A program made the translations under genes and the position numbers. Source: Micavibrio sp. UBA5703 (lineage in GTDB: Bacteria > Pseudomonadota > Alphaproteobacteria > Micavibrionales > Micavibrionaceae). From it: a DNA stretch of 26,172 bases. The DNA is taken from positions 2,662 to 28,833 of the forward strand of contig DIHF01000058.1 of NCBI GenBank assembly GCA_002420015.1, written 5' to 3'. The notes under the pieces were generated by a model. That model was given only the letters and a program-made list of their open reading frames with translations, was not told the DNA's origin and searched no databases. Below are positions 7,481-14,441 of the stretch, in pieces (positions within the stretch are counted from its first letter, which is position 1; every line of letters starts with the position of its first letter).

Positions 7481-7703
7481 CAGTAAACTCCTTGAAACTT
7501 ATAAAGTTTTTACCACTAAGACACTAAGAAACACTAAGGTTTTTAACCTAATAAACCAACATCATCTTCGTCATTGCACGGCTTGTCCGTGCAATCTATG
7601 GATCACACGCACAAGGCGTGTGATGACGAGTGCGTGATTTTAAATTTAAAAGATTGTAATCTTTGCTCACTTCTTAGTGACCCTTAGTGTCTTAGTGGTT
7701 AAC
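7481..7703. repeat. Composite repeat region between motA and flbD
   Basis: Two inverted arms of a CCACTAAGACACTAAG-type repeat (7511-7540 and 7670-7702) enclose a two-hairpin copy of repeat A (7571-7628). The right arm ends directly at the motA stop codon. A small perfect AAACTT-ATA-AAGTTT palindrome (7495-7509) lies just before the flbD ribosome binding site. No gene is supported in this gap. Confidence 0.75.
7571..7628. repeat. Palindromic repeat A, compact two-hairpin copy
   Basis: Hairpin 1 is ATTGCACGG (7573-7581), loop CTTGT, CCGTGCAAT (7587-7595). Hairpin 2 is ATCACACGC (7602-7610), loop ACAAG, GCGTGTGAT (7616-7624). Compared with 3756-3847, the fourth pair of hairpin 1 changes from A-T to G-C with pairing kept. 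Confidence 0.85.
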
Positions 7704-8543
7704 CTAGTCAAAATAGTTGATCTGCTCGGAGGGTGGCATGTCGCTGTTGAGCAGCATTTCAAGGCGGCGCGGGTTTTCCTGCCGCGCCATCGAGGCCGCC
7801 GCCGTCAGAATGAGCGTTTTAATCATGGTTTCATCCGCCGAATTTTTCTCGAGCTTAATGGCGATGGAGGCCAAAATCACCGTGCCCATGATCGCGCCGT
7901 AAAACGTGGTCAAAAGCGCCACGGCCATAGCGGGGCCGATGGCATCCGGGTTGTCTAGGTTGGCGAGCATCTGCACAAGGCCGACCAGCGTTCCGATCAG
8001 GCCCATCGCCGGCGCGATTTCGGCGGCGCGGCGGGCGATGCTGGCCGAGCGCTTGTGGCGTTCCGTAAGCGCGCCGATTTCCTGGGTCAGCAAGCGCTCA
8101 ATATCGTCAGCGGTGTAGCCGTCAACGACCATTTGAATGGCGCGGGAAAGGAACTCATCCTTCCGCAGCTCTTTATCGTAATTGACGAGCGCCAGCACGC
8201 CCTTCTTCCGCGCCACGATGGAGAGGTCCATCAGCGACGTGGCGAGTTTCGAGGGTTTGTAAACCTTCCTGAACATGGATTTGCCGACAAGGCTTCCGGC
8301 CCTTGCCAGTTCCGCGCCGGTATAGGAAATGCTGGTGGCGGCCATGGTGCCGAGAATAACGATCATAACCGAGGGCATGTCAAAGAAACTTGCATCGCTC
8401 TGGCCGATGGCGATAGCACCTGCAATCAGCGCTATCGAAAAAACAAGCCCAAGTATGGTGGCAAAGTCGGGCTTGTTGCCGGGGTTTTCGATCCTGACCT
8501 CGGGCAGGGGGCCGGTGTTGTCCTGCTGTTCTGCGTCGCTCAT
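7704..8543 (-). CDS. motA: MotA/PomA-family flagellar stator protein
   Basis: A 279-residue inner-membrane stator subunit that, with a MotB-type partner, converts ion flow into torque. Four membrane segments are visible: about 27-46, 55-75, 176-196 and 203-227. The family motifs EIAPAMGLIGTLVGLVQML (175-193) and IGPAMAVALLTTFYGAIMGT (202-221) match the PomA/MotP branch and carry the conserved proline of the third segment. The cytoplasmic loop (76-175) is rich in charged residues (RKKGVLALVNYDKELRKDEF), as needed for contact with FliG. It is 30 nt downstream of fliN in the switch operon. No motB/pomB is adjacent, so the partner is encoded elsewhere. The coupling ion (H+ or Na+) cannot be decided from this subunit. 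Confidence 0.92.
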   Translation of the reverse strand: MSDAEQQDNTGPLPEVRIENPGNKPDFATILGLVFSIALIAGAIAIGQSDASFFDMPSVMIVILGTMAATSISYTGAELARAGSLVGKSMFRKVYKPSKLATSLMDLSIVARKKGVLALVNYDKELRKDEFLSRAIQMVVDGYTADDIERLLTQEIGALTERHKRSASIARRAAEIAPAMGLIGTLVGLVQMLANLDNPDAIGPAMAVALLTTFYGAIMGTVILASIAIKLEKNSADETMIKTLILTAAASMARQENPRRLEMLLNSDMPPSEQINYFD

Positions 8544-8573
8544 ATCCTACGTGCCCTCGCTCGATGATCCGTT

Positions 8574-8963
8574 TTAAGCACGGTCTGATTTAACAATTTC
8601 GGTCATGGTGACGCCAAGCTTGTCTTCAACGACCACGACCTCGCCGCGTGCGACCAGGCGGTTGTTGACATAAATGTCGATGGCTTCGCCGACCTTGCGG
8701 TCCAGTTCGACCACGGCACCGCGTCCCAGTTTCAGGAGCTGGCTGACCTGCATGGTCGAGCGCCCCAGAACGGCGGAAATCTGGACCGGGATGTCGTAAA
8801 TGGCGGTCACGTCGCTGGCCATCGGCTCGCCTATGGCGTATTGCTGGTCAACGGTGTTCGGGTTCTTGTGCTCTTCAATTTCGTTAAGCTTCATGGCCCC
8901 GCCGCCATCACCGAAGATGTCATCGACGGCGCTTTGGCCCATTTTCTTGTCATCGTCGCTCAT
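8574..8963 (-). CDS. fliN: FliN, flagellar motor switch protein
   Basis: A 129-residue C-ring protein that forms the base of the switch and helps dock the export ATPase complex through FliH. The variable N terminus (1-48) precedes a SpoA/FliN domain (about 50-125) with the typical ATAIYDIPVQISAVLGRS-like strand, the LLKLGRGAVVELDRKVGE block, VNNRLVARGEVVVVEDKLGVTMTEI and a charged end. It lies 18 nt after fliH and 30 nt before motA. fliM is not in this window. Confidence 0.95.
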   Translation of the reverse strand: MSDDDKKMGQSAVDDIFGDGGGAMKLNEIEEHKNPNTVDQQYAIGEPMASDVTAIYDIPVQISAVLGRSTMQVSQLLKLGRGAVVELDRKVGEAIDIYVNNRLVARGEVVVVEDKLGVTMTEIVKSDRA

Positions 8964-8981
8964 TGGCTCTTATCCTCTCCA

Positions 8982-9635
8982 TCAGGTATCATGAACATTT
9001 CCGCCACGCGCTGCAAGCGACTCCTCTAATGTGGCAACAATTTTATCGGCCATTTCGCCCGCATTCCTTACGGCACCGCCATCAGCCCATCTAAAACGGC
9101 AATCGCCTTTGTCCAGGGCATCGTTCCCCCGGACCGATACTTTGGCAATGTTGCCGTTCCGAGCCATGATAGCCTGTACGTGTTTTTCTATATCGGGTAC
9201 ATATTCCGGAAATACGTCTATGCTAATTTCGCCTTGACCGCTCGTCCTGTTCAGGATTTGAGTCATGGCATCCTTGAGTTCATCAAAACCGTGCTTTGCG
9301 CTCAAAACAGGAAAAAGCCTTTTGAAGACGGCAAGGGTAAGCTGCAAGGATTCCATTTCGAATATTTTCTCACGGGCGTTCTCGCCATCAAAAAGGGATG
9401 AGATGTTCCCCGCGATTTTTTCCAGAACCTTGGCGATATGCTGGTCGCGGCTGGCCTGGCTTTCCGCAAGCCCGGCGGCGCGACCGCGTTTGAAGCCTTC
9501 CTCGCGGGCGGCCTCGACGATTTCGATGCCGTAGGTGGGCGGCGGCTTGTTGGCTTCAAGCTCGCGCAGCTCCATCCCGTTCTCATCGAAGATATTGTGG
9601 TCGAAAAAGAATTTTCCGCTGGGCTTTTTGGCCAT
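8982..9635 (-). CDS. fliH: FliH/FlbE-type export ATPase regulator
   Basis: A 217-residue FliH-like protein (called FlbE in Caulobacter), expected to bind the FliI ATPase and link it to FliN. The N terminus has an F-FDHNIFDENG motif, with GFKRGRAAGLAESQASRDQHI (about 47-67) as the Gly-spaced helical segment common to FliH. A long amphipathic region and a C-terminal domain follow (ISIDVFPEYVPDIEKHV, and ALDKGDCRFRWADGGAVRN, like the 'DCRIEWADGG' motif of the family). The position between fliG and fliN supports the call. FliI is not encoded in the window. Confidence 0.88.
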   Translation of the reverse strand: MAKKPSGKFFFDHNIFDENGMELRELEANKPPPTYGIEIVEAAREEGFKRGRAAGLAESQASRDQHIAKVLEKIAGNISSLFDGENAREKIFEMESLQLTLAVFKRLFPVLSAKHGFDELKDAMTQILNRTSGQGEISIDVFPEYVPDIEKHVQAIMARNGNIAKVSVRGNDALDKGDCRFRWADGGAVRNAGEMADKIVATLEESLAARGGNVHDT

Positions 9636-9645
9636 ACTTCTAACC

Positions 9646-10665
9646 TTAGTAAATCATTTCGTCTTCTTCGCTACCCGACGGCATGGTGATTTCGCCGCGT
9701 GATTCAAGATCTTTGGCGACGTTGACGATATATTGCTGCGCCTCCTCGACATCCTTCAGGCGTACCGGGCCCATAGCGGCCATGTCTTCCTTCATGATCT
9801 TGGCGGCGCGCTCGGACATATTGTTGAAGAACAGATCGCGCAGGGCCTCCGCAGCGCCTTTGAGGGCAGGGGGCAGCTTGTCCTTGTCGACGGCGCGGAT
9901 AAGGGTCTGGATCGCCGAAGGATCGAGCTTGAGAAGGTCTTCGAACGTAAACATGAGCGAGCGGATTTTCTCCGCTGATTCCGGCGACATTTTCTCCAGT
10001 TCTTCCATGAAGCGCGTTTCGACGGCGCGTTCGAGGTTGTTGAAGATTTCGGCAATCATCTCGTGCGAGTCGCGGCGCTGGGTGCGGGCGAGGTTGGTCA
10101 TGAATTCGGTGCGCAGCGTTCTTTCGACTTCCTCGAGAATGTCTTTCTGTACCGTTTCCATGCGCAGCATCCTGTTGATGACCTCAAGCGCGAAGGTCTC
10201 GGGCAGCAGGGCCAGAACGCGTGCGGCATGCTCGGTGCCAACTTTGGATAGAACGACGGCGACGGTCTGCGGGTATTCCTTTTGCAGGAAGGTGGCGAGG
10301 ATTTCCTCGTTCACGTTGCCCAGCTTTTCCCACATGGTGCGTCCGGCGGGGCCGCGGATTTCCTCCATGATGACGTCGATCTTATCCTTGCTGAGACCGG
10401 CGGCGGTCAAAAGCCTTTCGGTGCTGTCCTGCGTTCCAACCAAGGAGTTGGTAGAGGACATCTGTTCGGCGAAATCCACGAACAGGCGCTCGACGACATT
10501 GGGGCTGACCTTGCCTAGCGTGGCCATGGTCTGGGAGATCTCCATGATCTCCTCATCGTCCATACTCTGAAATATCTTGGCGGTAATTTCCTCACCGAGA
10601 GAAAGCATGAGAATTGCGGCTTTCTCGGGACCTGTCAGTGTTCGGTAATCTTCACGTATGCGCAT
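9646..10665 (-). CDS. fliG: FliG, flagellar motor switch protein
   Basis: A 339-residue rotor protein linking the MS-ring (FliF) to the C-ring and interacting with MotA for torque. The N-terminal domain begins TGPEKAAILMLSLGEE (11-26). The middle domain holds EYPQT at 130-134, a variant of the EHPQT motif used for FliM binding. The C-terminal torque domain has MFTFEDLLKLDPSAIQTLIR near 238-257 and LFFNNMSERAAKIMKED at about 278-294. The C-terminal extension SGSEEDEMIY is acidic. It is 30 nt after fliF and 10 nt before fliH, so the genes are one operon. Confidence 0.97.
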   Translation of the reverse strand: MRIREDYRTLTGPEKAAILMLSLGEEITAKIFQSMDDEEIMEISQTMATLGKVSPNVVERLFVDFAEQMSSTNSLVGTQDSTERLLTAAGLSKDKIDVIMEEIRGPAGRTMWEKLGNVNEEILATFLQKEYPQTVAVVLSKVGTEHAARVLALLPETFALEVINRMLRMETVQKDILEEVERTLRTEFMTNLARTQRRDSHEMIAEIFNNLERAVETRFMEELEKMSPESAEKIRSLMFTFEDLLKLDPSAIQTLIRAVDKDKLPPALKGAAEALRDLFFNNMSERAAKIMKEDMAAMGPVRLKDVEEAQQYIVNVAKDLESRGEITMPSGSEEDEMIY

Positions 10666-10695
10666 GCCCTGGTTCCCTGATTATTTTGTCCCTGC

Positions 10696-12339
10696 CTAAT
10701 TCGATTCCTGGGTCGTCATCCAGCTACGAATAACCGAGACGGTTTCGGCCGGATAGTTTTCAACGATCTCTTCAACTTTTTTCAGCGTAGAGGCCTTCAC
10801 GCGGCCTTCGACGCCCTTGATATTGATCAGGCTATCTTCCTCTTCGGCCTGTTCTGCAGGCTGACCGCCGGGCGCAGCCAGAGCCGGGTTGGCCGGACGT
10901 GCCGCCAGAAGGTCGGCTTCGAGGGATTCATCCACCTGTGCATTGTTTGCCGATGCGAGGAGGCGGCTGACCATAGGCTGGAGGACCAGAAGAACAACAA
11001 GGATAATCATAATAGCAACCGTCAACATCTCGGCGGCATCAAGAAGGTCGCTTTTTTCAAAGCCGAACAGCATGCGGTCGTCGACGACTTCCTCGTTTAC
11101 GTCGACTTCTGCGAATTGCATGTTGACGACTTCGATTTTGTCGCCGCGCTTTTCATCAAAGCCCACGGTGCTTTTGACCAGCGCGGAAATCTGGTCGATT
11201 TCTTCCTGGCTTCTTGGTTCGTATTTCTCGTTGCCCTCGGCGTCTTTCGTGTAACGTCCGTCGACAAGAACGGAAACCGATAGCTTTTCAATGTCACCGC
11301 CCTCGCGGACGGTGTTTCTAATGGTCTTACTGATTTCAAAATTGGTGACTTCCTCAAGACGGTTGCCTTCGGCAGAGGGGGCCTGATCGGCCAGAAGATC
11401 GCCGCCCACTCCGGGGAGGTTGTTGCTGACCGACACGTCTTCGGGCAGGGATTCACGTTCGGTGTTGCTTTCCTCGGTGACCTGTGTGGAGCGTACGACC
11501 TGGCCTTCGGGGTCGAATAGTTCCTCGTTGGTGCTTGTGCGGTCGAAATTGATTTCCGCCGTGACGGAGGCGCGGACCTTGCCGAAACCGACGATGCGGC
11601 TGATCTGATCTTCAAGTTTCTCGGTCAGCCTCTCTTCATAGTTACGGCGCATTTCCTCGGCCTTGAGGGTGAGGAGGTTGATATCCTCAGACCCGCCCTT
11701 GGCCAGAAGATTGCCGTTGCTGTCGATGATCGAAACGTTCGATGCTTTTAGGTCAGGTACTGCCGAAGCAACAATCGACTGAATGGCCAGGACGTTGGCG
11801 CGCTCGACGATCGCGCCGGGGCGCACGCCGAGAAAGACACTGGCGGTCGAAGGCCGCGTGTCACGGCTGAACAGTTCGCGTTGTGGCAAGACGATATGGA
11901 CGCGGGCGCTGCGTACGGCTTCGAGCGAGCTGATGGTGCGGGCCAATTCGCCCTCAAGGGCGCGGACCTGATTGATGTTCTGAACAAAATTCGTGGTGCC
12001 GAATCCGGACTGCTTGTCGAAAATCTCATACCCCAGCGAGCCGCCATTGGGTAGCCCTTCGGCGGCCAGCAGCATCCTTGAGCGGCCAACCTCGTTGCCC
12101 GGAACCGTAACGCGTGAACCGTCGGCGGAAATTTCGTACGGGATTTCGCTCTCTTCAAGCTTTGCGGCGATCGAGGCGGAATCCGTCGAAGAAAGATCGG
12201 AATAAAGCAGCTTCATTTCCGGCGAGGACATCCGCATCGAAACGAAGATGAAGAACAAGATAAGCCCGACAAGAATGCCGCCCATAATGCCAAGCCTGGA
12301 GGGGCCGAGTTGCTTGAGAGTGTCAAGAAAGCTGTTCAC
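10696..12339 (-). CDS. fliF: FliF, flagellar MS-ring protein
   Basis: A 547-residue MS-ring protein that anchors the basal body in the inner membrane. The first membrane segment is at about 16-36 and the second at about 436-462 (AAEMLTVAIMIILVVLLVLQ). Between them are YscJ-type ring-building domains with MKLLYSDLSSTDSASIAAKLEE, NQVRALEGELARTISSLEAVRSARVHIVLP-like sequence (split here as two adjoining motifs) and SVFLGVRPG. The C-terminal tail (VKASTLKKVEEIVENYPAETVSVIRSW, with the key acidic and hydrophobic residues) binds FliG. The start is GTG at 12339, with an AAAAGGAAAAGG purine run upstream. It is the first gene of the fliF-fliG-fliH-fliN-motA operon and follows a 530-nt non-coding region. 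Confidence 0.97.
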   Translation of the reverse strand: MNSFLDTLKQLGPSRLGIMGGILVGLILFFIFVSMRMSSPEMKLLYSDLSSTDSASIAAKLEESEIPYEISADGSRVTVPGNEVGRSRMLLAAEGLPNGGSLGYEIFDKQSGFGTTNFVQNINQVRALEGELARTISSLEAVRSARVHIVLPQRELFSRDTRPSTASVFLGVRPGAIVERANVLAIQSIVASAVPDLKASNVSIIDSNGNLLAKGGSEDINLLTLKAEEMRRNYEERLTEKLEDQISRIVGFGKVRASVTAEINFDRTSTNEELFDPEGQVVRSTQVTEESNTERESLPEDVSVSNNLPGVGGDLLADQAPSAEGNRLEEVTNFEISKTIRNTVREGGDIEKLSVSVLVDGRYTKDAEGNEKYEPRSQEEIDQISALVKSTVGFDEKRGDKIEVVNMQFAEVDVNEEVVDDRMLFGFEKSDLLDAAEMLTVAIMIILVVLLVLQPMVSRLLASANNAQVDESLEADLLAARPANPALAAPGGQPAEQAEEEDSLINIKGVEGRVKASTLKKVEEIVENYPAETVSVIRSWMTTQESN

Positions 12340-12436
12340 AGATCGTACCTTTTCCTTTTTGTATCAATAGCTGAAACCCCGAAGGAATGGGGCTGCTACC
12401 CGGCGTTAAGGCTGTTTGCGTTATAAAAATACGCGA

Positions 12437-12457
12437 GATTTGCGAATCAGGCAAATC
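12437..12457. promoter_or_regulatory. Dyad symmetry (operator-like) upstream of fliF
   Basis: Perfect 7-bp inverted repeat GATTTGC (12437-12443) and GCAAATC (12451-12457) with a 7-nt spacer, about 100 nt before the fliF start. The half-site size and spacing suit a dimeric regulator, but it could also be an RNA hairpin in the leader. The binding protein is unknown. Confidence 0.35.
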
Positions 12458-12785
12458 GCAGCCTATTATTTATTATAATATTTTTTTAACCTTTTTTCTA
12501 TCAGCCTGTGGATAAAGTTGTGCGCCCCCCTTATGTTTTGATGCTATGGAAATTTTTGGCGCTGTCTTGGTAGCGAATCTGGCGGTTTCGTCAGTAAAAG
12601 AAAAGTATAGATGACAATAGTCGTCAAGTAACCGGGTAATGATGGCGCACTTTTTCTTAATACTTTAGTAATAATTGTAATTATCTTTCAAAGCGCAAAC
12701 GAATCTTGTGTAATATTCAGCGTATATTTTGTTTCTATGATATGGCCTAACATAGCGGATACTATGGGTTTTTTGGCTATTTTTC

Positions 12786-12814
12786 TTGTTTCTTGCACTA
12801 CTATGTGCTAATAT
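12786..12814 (+). promoter_or_regulatory. Candidate sigma-70-like promoter for the flaG-like gene
   Basis: TTGTTT (12786-12791) is followed by a 17-nt spacer and TAATAT (12809-12814). The -10 is preceded by TGC, as in an extended -10. It lies about 55 nt before the ATG at 12870. The AT-rich background makes chance matches likely. Confidence 0.35.
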
Positions 12815-12869
12815 GAGAATAGGGTAGTGTACCTGAATTTTGTTTGGGTGCACTTGGTTAGGAAGTAAA

Positions 12870-13349
12870 ATGATTGAAGCTGTAAATTCATTGGTATCGA
12901 ACGCACCGTTTCTTCGTGCCAACGCGGAGCAGGTGAGCGCTGTCCGGCTTGAATTGCCGGAGAGTGTTTCCGCTGGTCCGCAGGCTCCTTATGTCAGCCC
13001 ATATATTTCCGTCGATGTGAACTTCGACACGGCTGTGCTTCAGATCAGAAACTCATCGACGGGTGATGTCATTCGCCAGTTCCCGTCCGAAAGCACGCTT
13101 GAGGCGCGCCGCCGTGCAACGGTTGCGAAAGGCAACGCCGTGTTGCAGGCACAGGAGTCCGGCAGCGAGATCGGCGTAAACAAGCCGCATCAGCAAACGC
13201 GCTCGGCGGAGGCGGAAGTGCCTTCGGTAGAGCCGACGCAAACCGCTACGGCAGGTAATGCCGAGGCGCAGGTTGCCGCGCAGGCTTTGAATGCGGGTGC
13301 GCAGACCGGGCAGGCCAGCAGCAGCGGCAATGTGAGCGTGGTCGCTTAA
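12870..13349 (+). CDS. FlaG-like flagellar protein
   Basis: A 159-residue protein, the only plus-strand gene of the window. Residues 51-75 (NFDTAVLQIRNSSTGDVIRQFPSES) match the core of the FlaG family, where a strand-forming segment is followed by a TGEVIRQIPPE-like motif. The N terminus is short and the C-terminal half is Ala/Gln/Glu-rich and probably disordered. FlaG proteins influence filament length; the exact role is not settled. The ATG at 12870 is preceded by AGGAAG, 5 nt upstream, so I prefer it to an in-frame TTG ten codons earlier. It is transcribed divergently from fliF and ends at a strong terminator facing flaF. Confidence 0.75.
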   Translation: MIEAVNSLVSNAPFLRANAEQVSAVRLELPESVSAGPQAPYVSPYISVDVNFDTAVLQIRNSSTGDVIRQFPSESTLEARRRATVAKGNAVLQAQESGSEIGVNKPHQQTRSAEAEVPSVEPTQTATAGNAEAQVAAQALNAGAQTGQASSSGNVSVVA

Positions 13350-13375
13350 TTTCTTTGTTTGGGTTTTTGAGGACC

Positions 13376-13400
13376 AGCGGGCTTTTGGCCCGCTTTTTTA
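13376..13400 (+). terminator. Intrinsic terminator after the flaG-like gene
   Basis: A 7-bp stem AGCGGGC (13376-13382) with GCCCGCT (13388-13394), a 5-nt loop TTTTG, followed by a run of Ts on the plus strand. It begins 27 nt after the stop codon. Confidence 0.85.
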
Positions 13401-13420
13401 TTTCGTTAGAAACAAAGTTT

Positions 13421-13500
13421 TTAACCACGGATGAACACAGATACGCACGGATGAATAATAGGGATATCCGCGTTCATCCGTGTTTATCTGTGGTTTTTTG
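13421..13500. repeat. Inverted-pair copy of repeat B
   Basis: The left arm (TTAACCACGGATGAACACAG, from 13421) and the right arm (up to AACCACAGATAAACACGGAT on the minus strand, ending near 13498) form an imperfect inverted repeat of roughly 30 nt per arm around an ATAATAGGGATAT centre. It fills the convergent gap between the flaG-like gene and flaF. Confidence 0.8.
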
Positions 13501-13525
13501 TAGATACTATAGAGTAAGTGAGGGG

Positions 13526-13969
13526 TTAGCGCGGTTTATCCGTGGCAGCGGAAGGGTTTGGCTTTGACATCAGCCCGGCGGCGATTTCGCGGTTGATGTT
13601 GATGAGGACGTCGAGTTTTTCTTTTTTCGGTTCGGCCATGATGTCGACCTCGCGTTTAAAGATGAAGTTGGCGAGGTTGATGATGTTGCTGCGCAGATCG
13701 CCGGGCCGATTGCCCTCGGGGTTCTCCAGCGCGGTGTCGTAGAACATCAGCCATATCTGGCGATTGTATTTGAGCGTTTCTTCGATAACCTCGCGGTTGG
13801 CGCTATCCCAGTTTTCTTTCAGATCCTGAATGAGCCGCGCGGCCTTGAGCAGCACGCGCCCCTCGAGTTCGCGCTGGTCCGGCGTGTGGGCCTGCGCGTT
13901 CTGGGCATAGGCCCCGGCTGCGGCGGCGTAAGGATTATTTTGCTGCGGTGGCTGCTTGTTTGACGGCAT
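13526..13969 (-). CDS. flaF: FlaF, flagellin assembly/secretion regulator
   Basis: A 147-residue alphaproteobacterial FlaF protein, required for flagellin translation or secretion and acting opposite to FlbT. The family core runs from DQRELEGRVLLKAARLIQDL (31-50) through KENWD (51-55) to LKYNRQIWLMFYD (66-78). The N-terminal 28 residues are Gln/Ala-rich and not conserved. The start overlaps the end of flbT by 35 nt in another frame, so the two are co-translated. The C-terminal half (REVDIMAEPKKEKLDVLININREI) is also typical of the family. Confidence 0.9.
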   Translation of the reverse strand: MPSNKQPPQQNNPYAAAAGAYAQNAQAHTPDQRELEGRVLLKAARLIQDLKENWDSANREVIEETLKYNRQIWLMFYDTALENPEGNRPGDLRSNIINLANFIFKREVDIMAEPKKEKLDVLININREIAAGLMSKPNPSAATDKPR

Positions 13970-14345
13970 TTTCGATCAGCTCTCTTTCGTGTTCGATGAG
14001 TTCCTTACCCAGTTTCATGGCCTTGTAATAATGGTCGCAGATAATTTTTTCGTTGATCTGCATGAAGAAAATCGCGCTGGAAGGGGAGGCATGCTGAATC
14101 TCCCGCACCAGTTCGAAATACTTCTGGTGATACGCGCGAGGATCGCGTGCCAGATACATGCATTGAATGAGGAAATAGACTTTTTTGCAAGGCGTATTTG
14201 CCTCTTCTTCCTGCATGACATCTTTTTCGCGCAGGATCGCGGCATCGCCAGCGATATGCAATCGCGTGCGGTTGCTGTCATTGGTGATGACGGCCGTACC
14301 GATAAGAATTTTTTCGCCCGGTTTGAGATCAATTACGAGAGCCAT
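13935..14345 (-). CDS. flbT: FlbT, flagellin mRNA repressor
   Basis: A 136-residue FlbT protein. In Caulobacter FlbT binds the 5' leader of flagellin mRNA and lowers its stability until the hook is complete. The N terminus MALVIDLKPGEKILIGTAVITN and the following LREKDVM are family signatures. The centre (KKVYFLIQCMYLARDPRAYHQKYFELV) and the C-terminal helix complete the domain. A strong AAGGAAG precedes the ATG. The flagellin gene with a hairpin leader is about 4.3 kb upstream on the same strand, which supports a conserved regulatory link. Confidence 0.93.
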   Translation of the reverse strand: MALVIDLKPGEKILIGTAVITNDSNRTRLHIAGDAAILREKDVMQEEEANTPCKKVYFLIQCMYLARDPRAYHQKYFELVREIQHASPSSAIFFMQINEKIICDHYYKAMKLGKELIEHERELIENAVKQAATAAK

Positions 14346-14423
14346 GGAATTCTTCCTTTCTCATTGAAGAGGCTTTCTGCCGCTCCTTATATTATAACCC
14401 GGACGCACTTAAGGAAAGATAAA

Positions 14424-14438
14424 AAGGACTCTATCCTT
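14424..14438 (-). terminator. Weak terminator after the RTX gene
   Basis: On the minus strand AAGGA-TAGAG-TCCTT is followed by TTTATC, a short 5-bp stem with a modest T-run, immediately after the RTX stop codon and 79 nt before flbT. Confidence 0.35.
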
Positions 14439-14441
14439 AAA

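Larger units (their letters stand above)
12340..12869. other. Divergent control region between fliF and the flaG-like gene
   Basis: A 530-nt stretch with no supported gene, AT-rich around 12460-12500 and 12660-12840. It must carry the promoters of the leftward fliF operon and the rightward flaG-like gene. Visible elements are a 7-bp dyad GATTTGC-N7-GCAAATC (12437-12457), a CCCC-N8-GGGG hairpin in the fliF leader (12377-12392), and a candidate housekeeping-type promoter facing flaG (12786-12814). I found no well-matched sigma-54 site on either strand. Confidence 0.6.

Noticed and set aside
12620..12665. Sigma-54 promoter for the flaG-like gene (TGGCGCACTTTTTCT)
   Set aside because: The -24 half is acceptable, but the GC of the -12 box is missing at the required spacing.
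12840..12869. In-frame TTG start ten codons upstream of the flaG-like ATG
   Set aside because: The intervening residues are not family-like, and AGGAAG is well placed for the ATG at 12870.
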